Origin: Anas platyrhynchos
Taxonomy: Eukaryota > Chordata > Aves > Anseriformes > Anatidae
Direction: 5' to 3'
Length of the DNA stretch: 64,000 bases
Assembly: GCF_047663525.1 (NCBI RefSeq)
Contig: NC_092602.1
Coordinates: 3,541,501-3,605,500, forward strand
The position numbers and the translations under genes were made by a program. Below are positions 41,462 through 55,200 of the stretch, in pieces. The notes beneath the pieces are model-generated. The model did not search any database. It was not told where the DNA came from and worked only from the letters and a program-made list of their open reading frames with translations. The first letter of the stretch is position 1, and every line of letters starts with the position of its first letter.

Positions 41462-41491
41462 CGGGCCGCGGCCATCGCTCCTCCCCGGGCC

Positions 41492-41505
41492 GTTACCCCG
41501 GATAC
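41492..41505 (+). promoter_or_regulatory. DNAH10: Partial X-box (RFX site) upstream of DNAH10
   Basis: GTTACCCCGGATAC has one perfect half (GTTACC, or GGTAAC on the other strand) and a second half with two mismatches to GTNRCC-N2-RGYAAC. It lies 37 bp upstream of the ATG. RFX regulation of motile cilia genes is established; this site is inferred. Confidence 0.4.
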
Positions 41506-41542
41506 CGCTCGGCGTCAGGCGGCCGCCCGGGGCCTCGCCACC

Positions 41543-44500
41543 ATGAGCCTGAACGACGTGCGGGTGCGGTGGCTGCGGGACCAAGCACTCGCGTCGCTGG
41601 GGCTGAGTGATCCGGCGCCTTTCGAGGAGCTGCTGAACCGCCACGGCGGTGAGGGGGCGCGGACCGTGCTGAGCTTCTTCAGCCGCGGTGCTGAGGATGA
41701 TGAAGAGAGGAAAGCTGCGGGGGTGTTGCTGCTGCGGGTCGAGCGGCGCCCCCAGGAGACCGAGGAAGCAGCGGGTGAGGCTGCCCTGCTTGCCCGGCCT
41801 GCGGGACCCTCCCTAGTCCTGCCTAGTCCTGAAACCCTTCCTGCTGCCCTCTCTCCAGCTGTTCCTCTCTCCTTCAGGCCCCTACATGTCCCATCTCTAG
41901 AGTCCCAGTCCCTTTCCTTACCCCATTCCCTGCCCCACCATCCCTTGAGCTGTGCCCAGCTAATAACTCAAAAGCTTCCGAAACAGTTACTTGCAGAAGC
42001 AAGAGTCCTGCTCTGGTGCTTTATATCCATAAGAGAATTTTGTTCTTACTGTGTAAAAAAGTGCAAAGTTAAGCATGAAGTCTGATGTATGTATAAGTAG
42101 ACTAAAGGAGTGATGTGACACAACTTTCCACTCTGTACCTCTCAGTGGATGCAGCTACAACACTGCAAGTTGGTGCTTAAAGGCATCAAGACAGGGAGAA
42201 TTAATATTGCTTCATAATAATTATAGCACACAAAGAAGTGTGATCTTTCCAGTTGGGGATGCAACTATGCTTCTTCCACCTTTTAACTGTCTAGAAGCCT
42301 GTGCTGAAAGGGGAAGGAGACATGGTGCAACATCTGAAAGACAGGAAAAATAACATTTGAAATTCTTGAATGGCCCTGGAATTCATGTAGTTGTTTCTGT
42401 GTTACAATGTCTTCACCTTTGTTTCTTGGGCGTGGCATTGCTACAGACATTTTCCTCATCATAGATCAGTCACACACAAAAAAAATAATTTTTTTTTGAA
42501 GGTTCATTTTGCAAAATGCTTTCATCTTGAAATTTGTTAACCTATTTATTTTATACTAAGAAGTCAATTGTGTTGGAAAATGCTGATAAAGATATTATAG
42601 ATAAAGCCCTGTAGAATGTAGCATGGTCACTTCCATGTTTGGATTCAGTCCTTCAGCAAGAGTATTCTCCTTTGGGAAAATGTATGGATGTCTGATTGTT
42701 GAAAGGCAGTACTGTATGGAGAAGAAAAAGGTCAGTTACTTAATTTTAGAAGAAAATTGGAAGGATCCATCTTATGTGCATGGAATACCTGTTCTTTAAG
42801 TGAGTTCTCTTGTGTTATTCTTAGACACGACTCAGAAAAGTAAGACATCTGATCCGGAACCCTCAGACAATAAAAGTGTGTCAGGTCATGTATCAGCTCT
42901 CTCTAGCGTGTCTGAATTGAGTGAAGTAGAGCAAAGAGTTGCAGCTGACGGTGTGGAACACACACCCCATGTAAGTCTGTTGTATTCACTCTGTTCTTTT
43001 GGGGTATGAAGATTCTGGCTTTCTGATGCAAATATATCAGTAAAACTGATGGGCTAATTAAGGAGGTACAATGCAGACCAAGGACTCAGAGCAGAACAGA
43101 ACATTTTACAAGAACAAAAATTTTCATTGAAACCATTGGCCTGTGGTGTCTACCACAGCCTCTGAAATTGACTGACATTACAAAGGTAGTTTACTTAGCA
43201 AAACTCTATGTTTTTAGTGAGGAAACATGGTAGTGAGTTACTCAGCTACCACATTAGCTATTCCCAGGTTTGCTTGTAACAGAAAAGTTGTAGTTAGAAT
43301 GATTGTTAGATAAAGACACCATGGGAGGATCCTGTAAGCGACAGTGAAAAAAAGGCTTTTGTACCTCGAGGCTTTTGCCTAATTAGACACTTGGGATGGA
43401 GTCTGGCGTTTATAACTATATTTAGTTTATGACTGAGATGCAGTGGGAGGGGAATAGGTGCTTGCACTTTCTCAGAAAGGCTCTATGGGGGGCATTTAAC
43501 TGTGGTCCATTTTTTTTATGTTTCAAGCACTGTTGCTCTTAGTCCTGTTGGTCTGGAAATTAACATTGTTTTTTACTGTTAGCTGAGTGATTTTTTAAAA
43601 CTTTTTTTTTTTTTTATGTCACCTGTTTACTTGGACAGCAATGTGAGGATAATGTAGTTAAAATAATGCTTCTATTCCATTGCTTATAGAAGGCAAACGT
43701 TGTCTTGCTGTTAGGAAACTTGGCAGCAAATAGTAACAGTCATTCTTCCTTCATGTTTCCTGCTTCAGTTAACAGAACAGAAAGCTGACAAAGTGTATTT
43801 GTATGCGGCTCTTGATGAAATTCCTGAAGAATTTGTGTCAGATGCTAGTGTCTATTTTTTGAGAGACACCAAAGGTATTTGTCCTGAATAACTGCTGGCT
43901 CTATGTTTCCAGACTTTGTATCAATTATAGAATCATTTAGGTTGGAAAAGACCTTTGAGATCATCAAGTCCCACTGACAACCTGACCTGCTGTGTCCCAT
44001 CACTGTCCCTTAGCAACACATACACACATTTCTTAAATATTTTCAGGGATGGGGACTCCACCACTTCCCTGGGCAGCCTATTCCAATCCTTGACCTCTCC
44101 CTCCATGAAGGAATTCTTCCTAATATTAAATCTAGCCTTCCCCTGGAGCAAGTTGAGATCATTTCCTCATGTTCTATAACTTTTGATCTGAGAAAAAGGG
44201 GCTGACAACCTCCTTGCTGCAACTTCTTTTCCAGGAATTGTAGAGAGCGGTGAGGTCTCCCCTCAGTGGTAATGACTGGGACTTAGGCTAGTGCCTATCC
44301 ATTCCTAACTGGGTAGGAATGCTCTTAGAGTAGAGTAGAGCCAGGAATCAAGAACACTTTTCATATTAAATTTTTGGAAAATTACGTATCTTCCACATTT
44401 TGCCAACAGGGATGAAGCTTTCAAGCTGCTCTCAGAGGAACTAATGAGATTTGGTTACTATAACTGCTAGAACTGTACAAAGTGCATTGAGAATGAGGAG

Positions 44501-45987
44501 CTGTATGTGAAAGTTGGACCATAAGGTGGCAATAAGCACAACTGGGGTTATCAAACATCCAGACCTGACTCAAATTTTGATATACAATAGCAGCATGTGA
44601 GAGAGAGGTTCTATTCTGATAGTTCATACTTTTATAATAAAGCCAGTGACAATAGCTGCTGTTTCTGGTCATGGTCAGACTTCAGTATCTAGTTCCAGTC
44701 CCTTCTAATCTGAAGCTTCTAAACTGAAACAAACAGCTTCTAAACTGAAACAAACAAGTATTTCCATGCCTGTTTACAGGAACAATCAGCTGCCTGTTAA
44801 CTCTAACTTAGTGCCAGCCACTGATCCCAGCATACATTTATGTGGATTCACTCACTGAGCAGCAGCATGTGTGGTTTAAAGCTACTAAGTATTTTGTATG
44901 TGCCTATTACTTTCAGTTTCTCTAAAATCATGAAATTTGAAACAATAAAACTTCATCAAAAAAATCTGCAACATTAAAACCAGCAGCAGTTTTGAAAGTG
45001 GCTTGCATCAAGCCTAGTTTATTATTACAATGGCAGTCTGCTTTATTGGAGTTTTAACTTGTTATGGAAAACAATTTATACAATTGTTTTAATAATTGTG
45101 TTCTGTACAATTATTAATTACTTAATTATTGTATTCTGTATGCTAATTGTTTGTATACTGTTTAGAAACAGTTACTGAACCTAATGACCTGACTGAAGCT
45201 AACGAGGTTCTTCCTAAAATGATAGAATTTGGTTTACTGACTGCTGATACTCTTTTGATGCTAAAGAATGTCATCTCACAGGTAAATGTTTTATGGCTTT
45301 TGTATGTGAAGTTTTCAGTTTTCTGTGCGTGATTTGCCTATTTAGTATTCTGCTGACCATGTAGACTACGTATATGAAATCCTCTCATGAATGACCTTCT
45401 TATGCCAAAATGAAGTTTGGGGTAATGCTTTTTATTTTGTTTCCCAAAATTTTATAAGGATGTGGAGACAGTCATCATTTCATTGAATTGCCTGACCCTA
45501 TATAAGAAACATTTAAGAATGTGACACCACATACTTCTATTTTTGTGCTGATAGACTTTTGTGAAAGTATGCTGGAGCTATTCTCCTGCAGAACTTGTGG
45601 AGAGAATAGTCCTAAAGAGGTGAAATGGAATGAGATACATTTAAATTAAATTTTAGAACAACCTATCCAAATGCTTAAGTGAAGTAGTAGTAAGCTGAGG
45701 GTTTTGTTTATTTGTTTATAAATACAAACCATCTAATCTATGGTTCCTGTTTGAATTATACTTATTTTTTCCTGCTCTCTCCTGTAATTGGCAGCGGTCT
45801 GAGGAAGCTTCCTTACATCCAGATAGTGAAAGCACAGGCTCTGAAAAAAGAAGTTTATCTGAGACTGAGGTTGCAGGAAAGAAAGAACAGCCTGTTGAGT
45901 ACTATAATACTCAAATGGGGAGTGAGCTCCTAACAAGCACACAAGAATTTTCAAGTATTACTCAGCAGATGGTACAGCAAATTGAAG
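41543..45987 (+). CDS. DNAH10: DNAH10 exons 1-5: divergent N-terminal region (residues 1-264)
   Basis: Exon 1 encodes a short helical motif ([16 protein letters not shown]). Exon 2 (residues 78-126) and exon 5 (201-264) are rich in Ser, Glu, Lys and Thr, look disordered, and are the least conserved pieces of the model. Exons 3-4 hold a conserved block resembling human ([38 protein letters not shown]). The weakest part of the model is exon 2, which rests on splice sites and frame continuity more than on similarity. Intron 1 (1,050 bp) and intron 3 (1,291 bp, with one CR1) hold no other gene. Confidence 0.85.
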
Positions 45988-48900
45988 GTGAGTATTCTGC
46001 CTATGCCAGTGCTATGTTGATTAGAGTACAAGACAATAGAAGAAGGTTCACCTAGGAATGGCTTTGTTTAGAATAACACATACAGTTTCTGGGGAAGCTC
46101 CAGATCTGATTAAAGTTTCTTTTGCTGATCACAGTAGTATTTTTACTGCTCTGAAGCATAGCACACATATGAGGAATGGACTAAATCAGTTTCAAACAGC
46201 CTGGAGTAAGAATTAGGAGGGAGGGTAATCATGCCTCAGTTCTTTCCAATGTTCAGGGGACTCAGGCCATAGCAGGATATAGAAGGCAGAAGACCAAAGC
46301 AGACTTGACATGAAGTTTAGCATCGTGTCTCTGATAGGGGTTAGTGTCACACCATTGAGGAGAATGTAATGGTCTTCAGTTAACAGACTGATATTCTTCT
46401 TCAGCAAAGCCCTATTCCTAATTTTTAATACTTAGAGGTTGCGTTGAAGCTTGAAAGCTGAGAGCTTTTCAGTTACTTCTAGGAATATATCTTTGTTTGC
46501 ACTGTATTAACTGTGAAACAACTGGATGCTTTTTGTCATATTCTCAAATAGGCAGAGCAGATGGTATGTTACCTATACTCAAGTAGCTAGCAAAATGGAA
46601 GGTGTAAGCCATTTCAGTGATGTTACCTTAACAGTGCTGGTGGAACAAGACAGTTAATTTCAGATGCCTTTTCTCCCAACAGGAGAAATTAAACTGGACA
46701 TGCCAACTATAAATCTAAACAGTGATGCAAGTGTTCTTGCCACAGTTCCAGAAGTGGTTGAAGCTCTTGAAAGTTGCGCAATGACCTGGCAAAAATTAAT
46801 ATCCGCAGCTCTAGAGGAACAACTGAAAAGGGTTCCACAGGTGATGTTGCCCATAGCACCAAGCTTGTTTTACTCCCAGAGACATTTCTTTATTTCCACA
46901 GTAATATCTCTGAATGGTTTGTGCTCTGTTTTAATCAAACTTTGTGTTTCATTTCTGGAAAGCCCATTTACTAATTGAAGTAAAGTAGAACAAAGGTAGT
47001 GAGTACCTGCGTGACTGCAGGAAATGGAATATAAAGCAATTCTCTGCAGATCCTATCCACCTGGGAGACTGTGGAAAACCAAGGCACTTTAGCTAGTTGC
47101 ATTCTTACTTCTAAAACCAGTGAGATAGACATGAAATATTAAAAATACAATGCTTTAAAAAAATATAGAGTACTATATTTTCCCTTGAAAAATCATCTCT
47201 CCCAAACAATACGCAATCTAATTGTAAGGTTCTGATTCTTCAAAAAGTTACACATATGAGTAATACCATTTAACGTAATAAGATGTTTCATGTTTACGAA
47301 ATAAAGTGGGCATATATTTTTGCAAGCACGAAATCTTCAGATCCAACTCAAGGATGTAATCCCCATTTTTTTGTTGAATCACATCTGGGTTTTCTCAGTA
47401 TACAGCATATTGGAAAAAAAAGAACAAATATAAACCTCATCATAGGTTTTCATCCTCGAGTAATTATAATTTAAAAATTTTATTTTTCTGCACATATCTT
47501 GTAGGGCAATGGTCCACTTGCAGAAATTGACTTCTGGCGTGAAAGACATGCTGCTTTATCTGGTCTTACTGAACAGACAAAGCTTCCAGGAGTTGAAAAA
47601 GTCTTGGCAATATTACAGGAAGCTGAATCTGAGTGTAGCAAAGATTTACAGGCAGTCTTAAGCGACCTCAGAAAACATCATGTGGAAGCTCTAGATAATG
47701 CTAGGTTCCTTTCAACTCTTGAACGCTATTTGAAGGTATGTATCCTTAAGAAAACTGTGGAGTTGTAGCTGTATTTGCCCGAGTTTGGTTTCTTTGTTGG
47801 TCTATTATTATTATTATTATTATTTATTATTATTATTATTTTACCAGCAATAAAGATATACTCTAGATTTTTTACATTTAATAATAAAAAAGCTTGTTTA
47901 TTTTGTCTGAATTGCTGCTGTTCTAATACCTGAAAGCAGAAGCACAGAGCTGTGAACAGCTTGGTTTGTAAATCACAGCTTTGGAAGAATGAGATAGCAC
48001 AGCTGAATTAAGAAAAACAAAGATTTATCTTCTCCAATTTTTGAGGTAACTTCTATCACTGGTTAGAGCTGATAGGTCAAGTTTAAGTTCTGTTGAAGAT
48101 TATTCAAATAAACACTTGGGCTAAAACCAGTCTTAGGACATCTTTTTCAGAAAGTAGAATACTAATGAGACAGTACCTGACAAGTATTTGGAGCAATAGA
48201 TGCAAATCTGCACAATATTTATCTGTATTTACATGAGAACTTATTCAAATTATTTAAAATATATTTAATAGAATTTAACACATGGCACTGGGTTTGATGT
48301 TGTCTTGGACACAATTCCTTTGCTGATGAATGCCCTGAGAATGGTATGGGTTATCTCACGGCATTACAACAAGGATGAACGGATGGTACCCCTCATGGAA
48401 CGAATTGCGTGGGAAATTTCAACACGAGTGTGCAAAGCCGTGGATTTACACACCCTGTTTAAGTAAGTACTGGATTCCTATTTAACAAGGCTGCATTTAT
48501 TAAAAGCTTTGCTTGTTTTACAGGAAGTGTGATTGATAACACTTGCATTGAATATGTTTCAGTGTTTCTCACTATCTGAAGTTGTATTAGAAGGTCAATT
48601 AAAAGCCAATTAATGTTCTAGTTTTCACAAATTATTGAATCAGCCTGAAGAAATAGGTGCTTGTCCTCTTTTCTCTTGAAAGGACATAAATCAATAAACA
48701 CAATGCAAATACTCTGGTACAAAAGTGACATAAATATAAAAATCAGTCCTGAAATAACTTTTTCAAAATAAATTTCACTGAAAATGAAGACCTTGCAGTT
48801 GTAAGTTTTGCCTAGATCTTGTACAACTAGAAGATACTAAACCAGGATAGATAGATCCAGTTGAAATATCATTTTATATCTATAATCTTTCCATCTATAG

Positions 48901-49228
48901 TATCTTAACTCTTTTGATTAATAGAGAAGATAGAGCTGCTGCAAAAAAGAAAATAGCAGAAGGAAAAAGTACTCTTGAACAATGGAAGAAATCTTATTTG
49001 GCTGTTCGTGCCCAAATTGAAGCATCAGGAAGAGAGCAACATTGGGAATTTGACCGAAAACGTTTATTTGGAAAAACAGATTATATGGCTTCCATCTGTC
49101 AAGATCTGTATGACATTTTGCAGGTACTAATATAGACAGTAATTAAAGAGGACAGTTTGTGGTCAGTGTCTTTTTCAGGAGAGGAGATTCTTTTGTATTA
49201 TAGTTGTGGAAGTATTAATAGCCTTCAT

Positions 49229-49299
<71 letters not shown>

Positions 49300-52200
49300 C
49301 AACCTTAAGAGAATTGAAATAACTCTTCTCAAGGTACTGGTTGGTGCCATGAGAAAGGTATTGCTGTATACAGTACTGTTATCAACCTGCAAACTTGTAA
49401 CAGTTGTTTCACAGGTTTGCAGTTTTCATTTCTCGTTAATTTAATGGTATCATTTCAGATAAAATAATCATTTAAGTATATTGTAATATAAAATTTGACC
49501 GTATATGAATCAATGTATCAACTGCAGGATAATATACATGAAAGATAGGTGCTATGTGCAGGTTCCTTTAGGGTAGGGTAACTAGAAATAATAGTTGTCC
49601 ATCAATCGCCACATGCTATGTAGACTGTGTATGTAAAATCCCTAGTGAAATAAAAAGAAATAATAACTGAATGTTATCTGTTTTGACAAATGTGGTGTTG
49701 GGGCTGTAGATTTTTTTTTTTTTTTTACCCCAAAAAGATACTTCATGTCTTGCATAGGCATATACAAAATGTAAATCACAGCAAGAATTGATTGTTCTCT
49801 GGGCTATAGTTATCTTTAAAGGAAACTATAACAGAAGAATATTAAATAGCAAAGAAAAGCATTAAAAGTAAACCTTTCTGTTATGTTCTTCTGAATTAAC
49901 AGGTTGTTGAAGAGTTTTACAATATATTTGGTTCTGAACTGAAAGCTGTCACAGGTGATCCAAAACGTATTGATGATCTACTGAGAAGGGTAGATAGACT
50001 AACTAGTCCAATGGAAGAACTGACTTTTGACCCTTTTAGCATCAAAAGCACACATGATTGGAAGTTAATTATGGGAGAATTTAGAACAGAAGTTTCAGTA
50101 AGTGCCATCTACTGTGATTTTTCCCCCTTATTCCTTCCTATATGAAAATCTTTCTAGAATGTCAACATTTTCAATTAAAGAATGAATGATATGCTTTTTT
50201 TAAAAATATATAAATGAGTGAATACATAAATGAAAATGTGAGAAGTTTTACCAGATTTTTAAAGTCAGTATTTTGTGTTCAAGTACTTTTTGTTTATAGC
50301 TTCACTTCATCTTGCAAACCAGTGAAACATGTTTTATGTTCATTGGCAAAATAACTAGAGCATGAGCAGAGGCTACATATGACCTCCCTGTACTCGTGTG
50401 CTGACATACCTCAATCATATTCTACAAAGAAATCAAACTTTTTTCTGGATTTACTTCTCCCATTCAGCTAAGAATAACCACAAATGCAAGTTGTTACAAT
50501 GCCTTCTGTGACTTTTATACCTGCCCAGCAGACACTGGGTTAACACTAATTTCCTGTAGCTTACTGGAAAGCCATCAGTTTACTATTTGGTCTTATAAAT
50601 TGCTAACAGTAAAGATATGTCCCAACACTATTAAAAAAAGATATTTTAATATTGCCTTCCTTTCTTGGTTTTGCAAGATGAACCTCTAAGTGACAGGATT
50701 TCTTGGCCTTCTTCCTTTGTCGCTGTCTAGGTTATTGAAGAAGAGGCCAAAAACTTTATTGATGAATCTTTCAAGACCCTTCGATCAGCAGAAGCTGCAT
50801 TTGACATGCTGTTAAACTTCAGACACATCCGCTCTCGTGAAACCATTAATAAGCAGATGATGATGAAATTCAATGATGTTTTGGACCAATACTGTAAAGA
50901 GGTATTTAATTTAGCATTTCTTAGGTAGTATACGGAATTCTTCAGTGAAAATAATAAATCTGTATATATATCTTTAACACATATGTAGTGTCATTTACGA
51001 TCCAAAAGACTGCCAGGCTTTTAAAAAAATAAACATAGTAATTGTTCTCACTTTTTTGGAACCTGTACAAGAAATAGCATGGTTAATTTGCTGAAATTAT
51101 GTGCACATCTGTTTATTTGTAGCACAGTACAGGAACTGAAAGATGTTTACATGTGCAAGGAGGCTTGTGGCTATTCCTTTACTTTGTGAGCAGCAGTTCA
51201 ACAGCAGTCTTTTCAGAGAAAAGCCATCTTTCAGCTTTCTTGTGTTGGACAATAAGTTCACAATATGACCAAAAGGAGTCCGAGATTAACAGTGAAGGCA
51301 GAAAGAATTTCTGGGTTCTGGGAAAATAACTTCTATGAAGCCCAAATATTGGAAAGTTTTTGCTATCATAGCATTTCTCTTGGTAATTCAAAGAACACTG
51401 AGTTTAACAATAAGATGTAATCTCACAAAAAACACTGACAAAGTAGCAGTTCCACAAGACACAAAAAGGAAGGTGTTCTGTGTAATGCAGTTAATGCAAA
51501 CAAAAGATGAATAGAAAAAATGAATTATTTTTATCTTGTTGCTGAAATTAGCTTCAGAGCCTGTGCTGTGTACCAGGTTAGATACTTACCGTGGAAAAAC
51601 AAGTGGAGAAATGATTCTTAGCAATGTTTTATTCTCTTTTAGGTCGAAAATGTTAAGCAAATCTTTGTTCAGAACCTCAAGGATCCACCTTTGTTCAAGA
51701 ATCACCCTCCAGTGGCTGGAGCAATATATTGGTCCCGATCCCTTTTCTATCGGATCAAACACACTATTATTCGATTTCAAGAAGTAGAGGACTTACTTAC
51801 TAGTGAACGGGGAAAGGAAGTATGTTGTTTCTTTTGCTGTTTAATGAAGGAAGAATACTTTCCTCATACCATTCTTCTGGGGAGGTGGAAATGTTCTTAA
51901 GTGAGCAAGAATGTTTTTGCACATAGTAAGCAATGTTAGACGTGAAAAGCTGATTGGTACCTTCCCACTGTTTCCTGAAGAAATAGTGTCAGAATAAATG
52001 ACAGAACTCAAGAACCTGAATTCTTCATCACCTGTATTACAAGGCATTATTTACCCTCTCATCTGATAAAGATCAGAAACCTTATTAAGACAGGATAGTG
52101 GAACATTTCTCATGATCTTTAAAATGAATTATACAGAATTTTCCTTTCTAGGTAAAGCAAATGTATCTTAAGGTGGCCAAGAGGATGAAAGAGTATGAAG

Positions 52201-55200
52201 ATCAGAAATATGGTCATTGGACAGAAGGAACAGAGCAGATGCTCCCATTGTTACTGAGAAAACCTCTGCTGATGGTTGTTACTGGTGAGGCAGCAAACCA
52301 TATTAATCAAGAGACTTCTGAGCAGGTGAGAGAGGAAAATAACATACCTGATTTCTCTGTGGGAAAGAACTGAAACCTATCTGATGTTTGGTGAGATTTT
52401 TCGAAGAATGATGTCTTTAAGAGAAACACTGTTTTTTAATGGAAAATTTTAAAAAGTACTGAGATCAAAATTGAAACTAGAATGCTGAGATTGCTGTCAA
52501 ATTTTACTGGCATTTCCACAATCTGAATGTTAGCTGTTCTGTCTGACTTTTACCTACTGTCTTATCAAATGTCTCCAGGAGTTAACTTTTTCCTTGTGTT
52601 GTAACAGTCTGGTGTTTCTATGCTTTCTGCTGCTTTCTTGTGTTGTAGGCCTCGGCAACAGAGGAGCCTCTCACCACAGAGAAAAGAGTGCAGTTCATAG
52701 TGAATTTTCCTCCTAGACTCCAAGAGATTATAACTGAAACAAAGTACATGGAACAACTGGGGTTTCCAGTCCCAGAAATAGCAAGAAATGTGGCATTACA
52801 GGAAGACAAATACCTTGGGTAAGGTTATAACAGAATACCTGCTCTCATACAGATTTTCAGCAATGTTTCAAGTGATTTCACTCCAAACCAGAGTGTGCCA
52901 TGAGTCATCAACTTTTGGAAATATGAGAACTCGTAGTAACTTCTTTTAAGGGTAAAATTGCTGATGGCCATGGTACACTAGCAGTCTTTTCTCTTTCGCT
53001 GTCTGCATCCTTCTCCCTGTAGCACTACATTTTACAAATGAACACCTCCTCAAAATCTGAAGGAAATACAAGGAAAGAAAGTACTTTTCTTTTTTTTGCA
53101 ATGAATTCTTAATGCCATTTAGATTTCAGTTCACATTTGAACTCACTGCCGCTTTTTTGTACAGCCTTGGATAAGTCACTTTTGCCCAAATTATCACAGG
53201 CACTTAGGCACAGAGGTGTGACAATAAGAGACCTAACTGGATTTTAAAGTTTACCTGTTGAGTTCATGTATCTGATTCAAACTGAGGCTGTCTTAAATAC
53301 TTCTTCTGGGTTGGGGCAGGAGAGGATGGTCTAGCTACTACTGGAGTCATAGATGATTTTTCTTTTGTTTGTGAGAGGAAGAGAATTGTATTTATGATCA
53401 ATACATAGCCATTATTTCTGAAAATTTTGATTTATGTGGAATTTTGAACAGAATGAAGAAAGTGATCTGCCTTGTTCAGAACGGTATTTCCAGAAAATAA
53501 TGATTTTTATTTTTTATTTTTTGTTGTTATGTTTCTTACACTCATTAGATATACAAATGGATTAAAAACCATGCTGGATCACTATCACAACTTAATGGGA
53601 ACATTGAGTGAAGCAGAAACCAAACTTCTTGATGACCATATTAAAGAGCTCTGGAGAGTATTCAGATCAGGGCACAGAAGACTCAACTGGAACTCCCTAG
53701 GTAATGGAGATACTACTTTAGAATGGCCTTTGCTACTGATTTGCAGTTCAAATATTCTCTTCAATTCTGCATTCTATTTGATTTGTCAGATTAAAGCTAT
53801 GCATCCTTAAACAGGATAGCTTATTGCCATGGTGTAAGACAGAATAGTATGTTAGACAGGGTCTGATACAAGTGGGTGTTTCTTATGTTTTTATTATATG
53901 TAAAACACCGAGTGGAAATGGATATAGACTGTTAGAGCTAGAAGGGAGATAGATGAAGGATTAGGTGATAAAACATCTAATCTATCTTTCTGCAAAGTAT
54001 CAATTAATTCTCAAACACATCTGGTTGTTGACAATTTTGATTCATTGGTGAAAGATTTGGTAGAAGAAAGAAAACAAATTATTGTAATTTATTTCAGGTA
54101 TTGGTGACTTTACAATCCAATGTACGCAAGCCATCAGGAAGTTTGAATCACTCGTCCATCAGATTCATATTAATTCTGGAATCATAAGCGACAAACTTCT
54201 GTTGATAGAATCAACAAATCTTTTTAAGTTTCCACTTCCAAAAAATGGTGATGAACTTCCTAGTAAGTCTTTGTGTTTTCATTTTGGAGCTCCGTGATGT
54301 TTTATCTTGTTCTGTCTGCTACTTTGCATTTTTAGTTGCGAAGATCAATCCTTATAATAGTTACCAGAATAAGTTATAGCAGTATTGCCTGGTTTAATAC
54401 AGGAAGCACAAGCAGAACTTCAGTACCCTAAGCTGACAGTGTCAATGAGAGGAACTTAGACACAAGTATATAAATAGATCATTTGACCTTGCTTTTGATT
54501 ACTTTCCCCCTAGCTTTCCCTTGGATTCTTCTTCCTTCTTATATGCAGTAATGTAGTCTTATAGTTGCAATCTGCATAGAGTGTCAGCTTCCATCTGGGC
54601 TATCTCGACCACACTCTTTTCCTCAGAGGGAAATTGCAGTGAGGTGATTGTCTCCCAGGCCTCCCTTTCGCTTCCAGTGATAGGGTAGGGGTGATGTACC
54701 ACATTTCTTCCAATGATTTGTGAGTCTTACAGAAGTTGCTTTTGCATCTAATCGTTACTATTGAATAATTGAATCCATATAAAATCAGAGGGTTGAAATA
54801 TTAATAAATTAGCATTACATAATGAAGATATTTTTCTAGTGTGCAATATCAATTTCATGTTTACAAATAAAGACCCGCTAATTGTTCCACTACTGAAATC
54901 TGTTAGATCTTTTGCAGTTATTAACACTGTTTTTTGTAATCTTTTGCAGATATGAAAGATTTTTTTGTATATGTTAAGGGTGAAAGAGAAAAAGATACAG
55001 AACTCATGGTTAGAAATTATACTGCCATTCCAAAATCATTAACAAAAGTAGAAGGACGGGTTGCCAATTCAAAGAGTGGCAAATCTCCCAAATTAGCTTC
55101 CTATTATGCATACTGGGAAAACAGGATTTATCAGGTGTTGACAGAGTTAATTTTGAAGTAAGTCAGTTGTTTGCTTTAATGGGTTTTTACTCGTTCATCT

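Larger units (their letters stand above)
41280..41542 (+). promoter_or_regulatory. DNAH10: DNAH10 CpG-island promoter and 5' UTR
   Basis: Strongly GC/CpG-rich from about 41280 to 41800, with three repeats of a 17-bp unit, two GGCGGGAA elements resembling E2F sites (near 41377 and 41413) and a half-perfect X-box close to the start codon. There is no TATA box. Confidence 0.7.

Noticed and set aside
41142-41546. A 134-codon plus-strand frame upstream of DNAH10
   Set aside because: It crosses from AT-rich 3' UTR into the CpG island, is Arg/Pro/Gly-rich and ends at the DNAH10 start; it looks like a chance opening.
47740-47748. gtatcctta just after DNAH10 exon 7, resembling a U12 donor
   Set aside because: Using it would add four bases and break the frame; the normal donor gtatgt at 47736 fits, and the acceptor side lacks a TTCCTTAAC-like branch site.
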